Source of the DNA: Heterocephalus glaber
Lineage: Eukaryota > Chordata > Mammalia > Rodentia > Bathyergidae
DNA: 64,000 nucleotides
Direction: 5' to 3'
Assembly (NCBI RefSeq): GCF_000247695.1
Contig: NW_004624776.1
Coordinates: forward strand, 15,405,998-15,469,997
Position numbers and translations under genes: made by a program. The notes under the pieces are model-generated. The model saw only the letters and a list, made by a program, of their open reading frames with translations. It did no database searches and was not told the DNA's origin. Positions 56,876 to 64,000 of this stretch are shown here, piece by piece; the first letter of the stretch is position 1, and the number at the start of each line of letters is the position of its first letter.

Positions 56876-58155
56876 ATCCTAAACATACCCTGACCTTCGA
56901 GGACTCTAAATGTTCATCCTAGTGGGGTTATTTTAAATCAAAGGCCAGTGGCATGCCCACAGCTGCACAAGTAAGGAATGCCTAAGAAAATAAATACTAG
57001 TTAAAGGGTGATTTAATGCAGTTAACTGCAGTGGGTGGAGGCTGGAGGCAGTAGCTTTTAACAAGTTTTATTTGAAAGACTAACTCAGTGTGGTTGTCAC
57101 GACAGTTGTGTTTGTGGCTGGGGCTCTATTGCTAACAGATGGAAACCTGGCAGCCCTTCCTAATTCAGGCAGACACTATGCAGAAGGAGTGACCAGGCTA
57201 AGTGATTCCAACATTAACCTCACACAAACTGCTCTCCCCCATGTTAATAAACAGAATGTTTCAGGACTGCTCTGGTCAAAACATGGGCAGAAAAATTCAG
57301 CTCTTCCTCCTTTTTCATCTCTGTTCACCCTCTGAGAATTCATTAAAGAAAAAAAAAAAAAGAAAATTCTTCCACAGAGAATAACTGTAGGAGAAAAAGG
57401 GAGGTTCTGAAAAAATCCCCATCTGTGTTACCCTGCGTAGACATCAAGTGACCGACCACATTCAGATCTCCAGGAAAGGAGAATTAGCCAAAAGGACACT
57501 GCCGGTGGCAATTCGGTATTTAGGAAAGCTGTGTCAGAAGAGAATTCACCATTCCATCCTTGGCTCGGGGAAATCAGTTTTAAAGAACTATTGTGCAGTT
57601 CAAAAACAAAAAGTAGAACAAAACAAATAAAAACTCACTATGGGAAAAACCCTCCATCTCTCAAATTGAAGCTTTCAGTTTGCTTTTAAGGAAGCAAAAC
57701 TTCTTGAACTTTGGTGTATTTTAAAACAGAACATCATGACACATGGAGACATACACCCAAACAGAATCCGACAGCCAGCAGTGGAAACAGGAGGGGAACA
57801 CCCAAGCTCCAGTTCTGGGAACCCCCGGTACACCCGTATGCAAATCATTTAGCAGTCAGGCGGGTTGAGCTCCCAGAGAAAATGATGCCCATTTTTGTAG
57901 CAGCTTTACCTTCACACCAAGGTAACAGGCTGCATGCCTCTCATCTCTAGGCTATAGACATGGGGAGTCAGAGTGCCATTCATCTTCTCCTATTCTGAAA
58001 GGGAAAATAATCAGGAACATTGAGTATATTCTCAATAATCTCCTGGGTAGACCACAACTGTTCTTTTTTCAAAATTTCTTTCTTTCTTTTTAAATAGTTT
58101 TGGATAATTTGCAGAATGACAATACAAATCATTGAAACAAATGACTTTTAAAATA
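56876..58155. other. Unique sequence, no gene seen
   Basis: A-run at 57346-57361. No exon or repeat recognised. The frames at 57090-57950 are short and without motifs. Confidence 0.4.
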
Positions 58156-58260
58156 GTTCCCAAGAGGAACAGGGGATTTAGCTCAGGGGTGCGGCAGCCT
58201 GCTTTGCAAGCGTAAGGTCCTGAGTTCGATCCCCTGTACCAAAAAAAAAGTTCCCAAGAG
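58156..58260 (+). mobile_element. ID-type SINE, forward, with exact duplication
   Basis: The SINE occupies 58167-58249: 'GGGGATTTAGCTCAGGGGTG' (A-box region), 'GAGTTCGATCCCCTGTACC' (intact B-box) and an A-tail. GTTCCCAAGAG stands at 58156-58166 and again at 58250-58260, an exact 11-bp target-site duplication. This proves LINE-1-type retroposition and a fairly recent age. Confidence 0.95.
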
Positions 58261-60034
58261 CTCCACCTGTATTTTCAAAGACCAAATAGCTATGCCTGGA
58301 TAATTTGGTGAATTTAACTATTTCTCAAGATGAAGCTTGTGAAGGATTTGTCCTTTAGCACAGAAAGATTCTGGCTGACCCATGGGCCAGGAAACCTGCA
58401 AATAATGAGATTTCCTAGAAAAATCTATCAGAGAGTGTTGTTTTTAAATCAATCACAAAAAATTATTCTAGCAAAGGAGGCAGGGGCATAAGTTACTCTA
58501 ATTCCATATATGATTTAAAGTATTTTAAAGTATTTGCCAACAAAAATAGAGATTGGGTGTTAGTAGGTGGATTTTTTTTTTTTTTTTTGCCAGTATCATC
58601 TGTGTGTGGTAATTTGGCTACTTCCCTCTGCTATCTCTGGATAGGGCTCCTGATCAGCAGAGCACATGACCTAGGGCATGGGCCAGTATGGGGATCTACA
58701 GGCCAGGGCTGGCTCTGCCTCTAGGACAGGACCCCTGGGACATACACTGACGTACATTTCGAAAAGTCTACCTAATACGTGTTATCCCTGAGGAGTTCTG
58801 CAGATCAGAAGGGAGGAAGGTGAGAAGGTATATGCTCTCAGCTCCCTTCTGGTGAGGGTCCCCTGTTGTGGGTTGCCTCAGTCCCCAGGCTGAGTCACTC
58901 CTTGCAAGCTATACCCCCCACGCTTCCCTAAGTTTCTGGGTTGATAACAGCTCAACATTACCTAGAAAAATCCAATTCACTGCTCTGTGTGGTTTCCTTC
59001 CACCCTGCCCACATTTTGTAAGTCTATTTTTATGAAATTATCCTTGTTTTATCCTAACTTGAGGGGGGAGTCCCTGTTTCCTGCAGAGACCCTGATTGAA
59101 GTCTAGCACTAACCAACACTGATTCTTAAACTGGGCTCCACGACACCCCTCTGCCAAGTGATTGACCAGTAGAAGTCTATTTCAAGAAGTGATTGCCTTT
59201 ATAATCACAAAGGAATTTATATTACATGATTTTCTGTGAAAGAGGGCTTAATTATCATCAAATTGTCAAATAAGTCCATGATATTAAAAACAAGAAACGA
59301 AGCGGAACAAAGTGAGCAGTCTTATTTTTTTTCTCTTCTCTCAGTTGCTCCATACTGAAAGCAGTTTCATGGTAGAATTCATGACTATCTATGGGCAGAA
59401 AGTTGAAGGTTCTTTTCCCCCTCATCCTGTTTTTCACAATATACCCCTCATTGACTCCAAGTATAAGCCCCTCATGGGACTCCAAGATGAAGTTTTCAAA
59501 CAGGTTGAAAGATAAAAACACCAAGATTATTTTTCCAGGTAGCAAGAGAAGTGAGTAGATTCTTCTTCTCTGAGAGAAGATTAAACATACAATACATGGA
59601 ATAGGATGAGGAATAATTTGACATTTGCAGAACAACTATAAGGAGGAATAGATTGCTTAAAAATTAAACATACCAGAGAAAACAAAACAAATTCTATAAG
59701 CCTGTGTTTACGGGCTTAGTCTGCACAAACCAAGTGTGTTCAAAGTTTATTGTAATTTGTTGACAAAAAAATTGTCCTTCCTTTTAGTCTTTCCCTTAGA
59801 TACTGCTAAACTATTTGTGAAAAGTTGGAGGATTTCACAAGGAATAACAAACTTTAAATTATAAGGACTTGTACCAAAAAAATGCCTCTGAAAAGGTAGT
59901 GGGGAAAACATAATTGAACCATTACTTCATAGAATTGTCAAGAACTTTTGTTATCAAAGTAGTTTGGTCAGAAACAAGTACTTGAAAATATGCATTTGTA
60001 ATTGGAGAGATCAGGAGAGGGGCCTGGGAGAGAT
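58261..60034. other. Unique sequence, no gene seen
   Basis: A T-run at 58571-58588. The 125-codon minus frame at 59258-59635 has no known motif. AT-rich with no RNA gene seen. Confidence 0.4.
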
Positions 60035-60918
60035 TGTGCTACTCAGTTTTCTGTTATGGTAACAAATACCAGAGATAATCAACTTATAAAGAGGAAAGGT
60101 TTATTTTGGCTCATGATTTTAGGCGTTTCAGGCCACAAGCCATTGCCCTGTTGCTTTGGGGCCTGTGGTGAGGCAGGCATGTGGTGGGGCAAAGCTGCTC
60201 ACATCATATCTGGGATGCAAGAAGAGAGAGAAAGAAGGGCAGGATCCCACTCCTAATGACCAGGAAACCTCTATTGTTCATCTTGATTGCCAACTTGATT
60301 GGCTTGAGTGACATCTAGGCGTTTAGTAAAGCACACTTCTGGGTGTGTCCGTGAGGGTGTTCTCAGAGATGACTAACAAGTGGGCCAGAAAATTGAAGGG
60401 GAGACACCTGCCCTGAATGTGGGGAGCACCATCCCACAGGCTTGCAGCCCACATGGAACAGAAGCAGGAAGAAGACAGTGAAGCTCACAAGGTCAATTCT
60501 ATTTAAGTAGATGCGTCTTTTGCTGCTGCCATTCCCTGTGGGCATCAACCCCAGTGTCTTTAGCCCTGCAAGGTAGACTCACACCAGCAACTCTCCAAGG
60601 AGCTTTCAGCCTTGGGGAAGCATTCTTGAACTTCCTTCCAGCTTTTTGGGCTGAGAAGCTACTAGATCCTCTGGCTCTCCAGCAAGCAGATGGACCCTGT
60701 CAGACTCTCCAGCCTCTGATCCTGTAACCTCATCTAATAAGTCTCCTTCCATATAGATAAAATCTATTGCTTCTTTTCCTCTAGAGGACCCTAACCAATA
60801 TAATCTCCCACTAGCTGCCACCTCTTCAAGTCTTCACCACCTTCCTACAATGCCAAGCTGGAGGCCAAGCCTTCAACATGGGGGTCTTGAGGGGACCTTC
60901 CAGAGCCGAACTGTTGCA
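60035..60918 (-). mobile_element. MaLR-type LTR, reverse, split by another LTR
   Basis: 60035-60274 ('CTCAGTTTTCTGTTATGG', 'GGTTTATTTTGGCTCATG') and 60802-60918 ('TCTTCACCACCTTCCTAC', 'GGGACCTTCCAGAGCCG') are the two halves of a reversed LTR of the same type as 28989. The halves join logically when 60275-60801 is removed. Confidence 0.7.
60275..60801 (+). mobile_element. ERVL (MLT2-like) LTR, forward, nested
   Basis: Starts TGTTCATCTTGATTGCC. 'CACTTCTGGGTGTGTCCGTG', 'AGGGTGTTCTCAGAGATG' and 'GGAGCACCATCCCACAGG' follow an ERVL-type LTR, and it ends 'GAGGACCCTAACCAATA'. It sits inside a MaLR LTR and is therefore younger. The family label is from memory. Confidence 0.6.
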
Positions 60919-61574
60919 GAAGGCCACTTCTTTGCTTGTACTCCCCAGGCACTGTTGTATCACCTACATGATGGGGGCATGGCACGGACCTGCAGAATTG
61001 TGCTTACTTTGTATCCCAGTCATCCACTTATCCTCCAAAGGCTAAGCCACATGACTGTTTTCAAGGAATTCTCTCAACCTCAGCACTGTTTCTCCTACTG
61101 ACTGTTGCTCTGGAGCTTTCTTTGGAGATCTCTTCTTCTTTACGCTTATCTCTGCCTGTAGCTTCAATTCCCCAAGTGTCAGCACATCAGCTCGCTGTAT
61201 TCCCCTGGTCAAAGGGATAAGCTCAAGAGTAAGTAAGTGTTATGGAAGTTAATAAATTTCCTGTTTGTGTTAAGCCACTGTGAATTGGGTTTTCCATCCT
61301 TTGCAATGCAGCATTCTGGTTCAAAGCTGTTGAGAAAATGACATAAGTCTACATAGCACTTAGCACAGTGCTTAGCCTAAGCAAGTCCTCAGTGAATGGA
61401 AGACATTGATATTGTTATTCCTAATGTTAAGCTACACATAAATAAGACAAATCTTCTACCACCTCCCCAGCTTAGTAAAGATGGTATGAGACTATTTCAT
61501 ATCAAGTATCTTGTGACTCCAAGGCATGAAAGTATAAAATAATACTATCTATTACTGTGGTACCTTGGTTCATG
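60919..61574. other. Unique sequence with MIR tail
   Basis: 'TACATAGCACTTAGCACAGT' at about 61351 with 'CAAGTCCTCAGTGAATGG' is a MIR or L2 tail. No gene recognised. Confidence 0.45.
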
Positions 61575-61946
61575 AACTTGATTCTTTTTTTTCCCCCTCT
61601 TAAATTCTTTTATTGGTATATTTTACTCATACAATACATTTACATTCATCATTGGGAACTTGTACCTTTACATGATGTATTTGGGTTCTTATTTTTTTCT
61701 CCATTCCCCTGCCCTCCCTTCCACACATCTACCCTTTCCTATTTACAAAGGCTTTGTTTCCATTTTTTTCTCATATTTTTTTCCTTTCCCTTCATCCCTT
61801 TCCCCTCCCCCTCCCACTTCCCCTACCCCTCCCACTTCCCCTACCCCTTTGGACCTTTTCTTCCTATTTCACATTATCAATTATTCATTTTAATCCTTAT
61901 TTATACTTTCAGTTTCTCATACCAAACAAACTAACTTGATTCTTTT
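61575..61946 (-). mobile_element. 5'-truncated LINE-1 3' end, reverse, with 14-bp duplication
   Basis: AACTTGATTCTTTT occurs at 61575-61588 and exactly again at 61933-61946. Between them lies a T-run, the reversed LINE-1 3' terminus ('TTGGTATATTTTACTCAT', 'CATCATTGGGAACTTGTACC') and the C/T-rich 3' UTR tract. The element kept only about 340 bp. The three forward Phe/Pro/Ser-rich frames across it are artefacts. Confidence 0.92.
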
Positions 61947-62649
61947 CATGATTCTGGTCAAAAACCAAGTTGGATGAGAAGTGAATCAAATTCAATGGTT
62001 AGGTTCAATGTTGACCTTACGGGGAAATTTCATTCAGTTCTTGTCCAGTTCAGTTTGCAATCAGAATCAAAGAGAGAATTGAATTTGTGAACCACTGTAC
62101 CATTGTACAAAGTTTGTAATCCTAGATAAATTTTGGCTTGCCAAGTGAGGTTTATGGGACACCTATTCATTAGTAATGTTCTCATTTAAATTTGTTTTAT
62201 TAGAAGCTAAACAAGCACATCAAGCTTCTTGTCTGAGGTGTTCCTGAGAAGTCATTATGTCTATTGGGTAGGGATGAGGGGAATTTCAGGTCCTTTAAAG
62301 CCTAGATAGGGTTCATAGGACCTAGATCACCACTTCCTTCCTCCTTTGAGGGGCATGCTATTTTAATACATGCCCTCTCTGGTCCTCTTGTGTCCTTCAT
62401 TCTCCTTTGCTCTCAAGATGGTGGTACCATTCCAGAGTCTTCTGAACCTCATACCTTCCAATGCTGAATTCAGAACTCCTTCTGTCACCCTACTGAGACC
62501 ACTCTGGGTGGAGTCTGGGAGCTTAAAGGAAAAGGCCATGAACAAGCCTTACCTGAAGTCAGTGAAGGCAGGGTCTCTATGATATGTGTTCCCTCGATGG
62601 TTCTAACCTGCAGATATATAGAGAATCACTGCAAGGGGATGTGGTCCAT
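61947..62649. other. Unique sequence, no gene seen
   Basis: Nothing recognised. Confidence 0.4.
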
Positions 62650-63060
62650 GTGAGTGACAGGTTATTAGTTCAATGAATAGCATCTCATGTCCAATGACAT
62701 CACAGTTTCATATTTGGGTAAAAATATCTGAATTGTTCACCGTGAGCTTTCTTTAAATTAAATCACAAAAGACATTTTCCTTTTGTTGTATTTAATTGAG
62801 CCATCCTTCAAATAATCAATTCAGCAGCTTAATTTATGTAATTGATTTTCAATCTATTTTTGAAAAACTTCCCCAGTTAATACAGATTAGAAATCTCAGC
62901 AACCTGGTATCTCTAAAATCTAATTAATCAAGAAAGCTATACGGAACCATGATTTAATATCTAAAATGCAACCTTCCCATTCTGCAGCACAAATTAGTAA
63001 ATCTAATACAGTATATTGAAAAGAAGTTGTAACTAAATGTTATTCCGATACATTTATGCA
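62650..63060. promoter_or_regulatory. Candidate conserved non-coding element (best)
   Basis: Repeat-free and rich in homeodomain-type TAAT words: 'GTATTTAATTGAGCC', 'CTTAATTTATGTAATTGATT', 'TCTAATTAATCAAG', 'AAATTAGTAAATCTAATAC'. It also has a CRE-like 'CAATGACATCACAG' and 'GCACAAATTAG'. No open frame of interest. The texture is that of developmental enhancers, but conservation is not testable here. Confidence 0.4.
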
Positions 63061-63224
63061 GTCTTCCCTACAGACTCAGAGTATTACAAATTCAATTTCT
63101 GACTCTGTCTCACTCTGGAGTGAGAGTAAAAGAGTCTGTCCAAAAATGTAGATTTCAGGAAAAGAAAATTTTGTGTAAATATTTTAATGCTCAATCTATT
63201 GAGACAGCATGAGATTAATACAAG

Positions 63225-63470
63225 TTACCTTTGGCCCCTACAATTACAAGAGGTGCTCAAAGTGATGGCCATTAATTTCCAGACATTTATTAGTTTGACA
63301 AACTGCTGCTTGGGTGACTTTGGTCATTGACATGCTGCAGATACATTTTCAACTTCTTCTCTAAGGGATGGCAGTGTAGTGGGATTTCTGCAATACACAA
63401 CATCCTCTAAGGCCCCCCCGTATGAGGGTAACACCATCTGTTGAAAAAACATCATGCTATTTTTCTTCTG
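63225..63470 (-). pseudogene. Relic resembling a DDE transposase C-terminus
   Basis: On the minus strand, one frame reads 'GGALEDVVYCRNPTTLPSL' then 'REEVENVSA'. After a frameshift near 63330 a second frame reads 'TQAAVCQTNKCLEINGHHFE' and ends 'HLL' plus stop at 63244. Tc1/mariner-like transposases commonly end with a block '(W)G.LKD.VY...P..L.EL...I', then '...C....G.HFEHLL'. Upstream, 'MMFFQQMVLPSYGG' recalls 'FQQDGAPPH', implying an internal deletion between the second catalytic Asp and the last block. Broken, inactive and old. Exact family not known. Confidence 0.5.
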
Positions 63471-64000
63471 AAATATATATACATTTTTGGCTGACTCTGT
63501 GTGTGTATACATATATATGTAAATTTTTTATTTATATGACATATTTTCCGCAAACAAGCTACCATTTTATGGTCAATTTTATAAAGCCATTTAAAATATT
63601 ATTTCTATCACACTTAATGAAAACAATTACATCTAACTGCACAGAAGGGTTTTAAAATAACAAATGAATGAAACACTGTTAGTAATAAAACCTTGAACCA
63701 ATGCTGAAATCAACTTGAAATTTAAAAAATGCTAGTGTCTTACCTTTTAAAACCTGTTATGGTAGCAGAAAAAATTCAAATCTAATTTAATGCAGATGCA
63801 TAACTGTGTTTTAAGTACCCCGGAGAAAGGTCAATGTGACTACATTCATGAATTTAAGAACTGTCACAGAAAAAAAATTTATTTTTATGGAAAGTAATTC
63901 TTTCCTTCTGCACATAGAAACTGTCTCTATACATTAAAGTGACTAAACATAATCAAAATCCCCAAAGTAGTGCTTATGTGGTGATTTGAGCAAGAAATGC
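63471..64000. other. AT-rich unique sequence to window end
   Basis: TA-rich simple stretch at 63470-63520 ('TATATATACA'). No gene recognised. Confidence 0.45.

Noticed and set aside
58167..58249. tRNA-like sequence with A and B boxes
   Set aside because: A-tail and exact target-site duplication show a retroposed ID SINE, not a tRNA gene.
59258..59635. 125-codon minus frame with a protein-like middle part
   Set aside because: No recognisable family, and no catalytic or structural motif; left as chance.
61557..61939. Phe/Pro-rich forward frames
   Set aside because: They read through the reversed LINE-1 3' UTR pyrimidine tract.

Overview
This window is mammalian nuclear DNA, almost certainly from a rodent. 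It contains several copies of a tRNA-derived ID-type SINE (promoter-like 'GGATTTAGCTCAG' core plus an A-rich tail), one 7SL-derived B1 monomer, many MaLR-type LTRs, MIR and L2 relics, and a lineage-specific LINE-1 whose 3' UTR carries a purine-rich (G/A) tract and ends in 'TATACCTAAAATGTACCAATAAA'. The SINE sequence, as I remember it, fits a hystricomorph rodent (guinea-pig or mole-rat side) better than mouse, rat or squirrel. That placement is from memory and is only moderately secure.

I recognise no host protein-coding exon, tRNA, rRNA or other structural RNA gene. The only intact protein-coding frame is an LINE-1 ORF1 (341 codons) at 8987-10012. The other long open frames lie in repeats, in antisense to repeats, or in sequence with no recognisable protein signature. 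The window reads as an intergenic region or a very large intron.

Layout: 1-2.8 kb holds LINE-1 fragments, an ID SINE, a reverse MaLR LTR and an L2 tail. 4.3-4.9 kb is a possible solo LTR. 5.1-5.85 kb holds three ID SINEs, two of them a close inverted pair. 6.0-8.0 kb is a 5'-inverted (twin-primed) LINE-1. 8.4-10.4 kb is an ORF1-only LINE-1 derivative of HAL1 type with a GC-rich tandemly repeated leader and a LINE-1 3' end. 10.4-16 kb is AT-rich with MLT1/MaLR LTRs. 16.13-16.73 kb is a second twin-primed LINE-1 with a perfect 11-bp target-site duplication, followed by GC-rich unidentified sequence to 17.8 kb. 18.16-18.51 kb is a GAA/GGAAGA array broken by a 100-N gap. 19.4-40 kb is mostly unique sequence with old repeats and several stretches that look like conserved non-coding elements; a 49-50 bp minisatellite with a 155-N gap lies at 32.04-32.47 kb. 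40-62 kb is unique sequence with scattered MaLR/ERVL LTRs, a B1-(GAAA)n-ID cluster, and clean ID and LINE-1 insertions with target-site duplications. 62.65-63.06 kb is the best regulatory-element candidate. 63.23-63.46 kb is a broken relic resembling the C-terminus of a DDE transposase.

The repeats record a working LINE-1 machinery acting in trans: ORF1-only and SINE copies, twin-primed inversions and clean duplications all fit LINE-1 target-primed reverse transcription. The most interesting items are the open ORF1-only element, the frame-broken transposase relic, the alternating-unit minisatellite and the homeodomain-motif-rich unique blocks. Conservation, copy number and age cannot be measured here.
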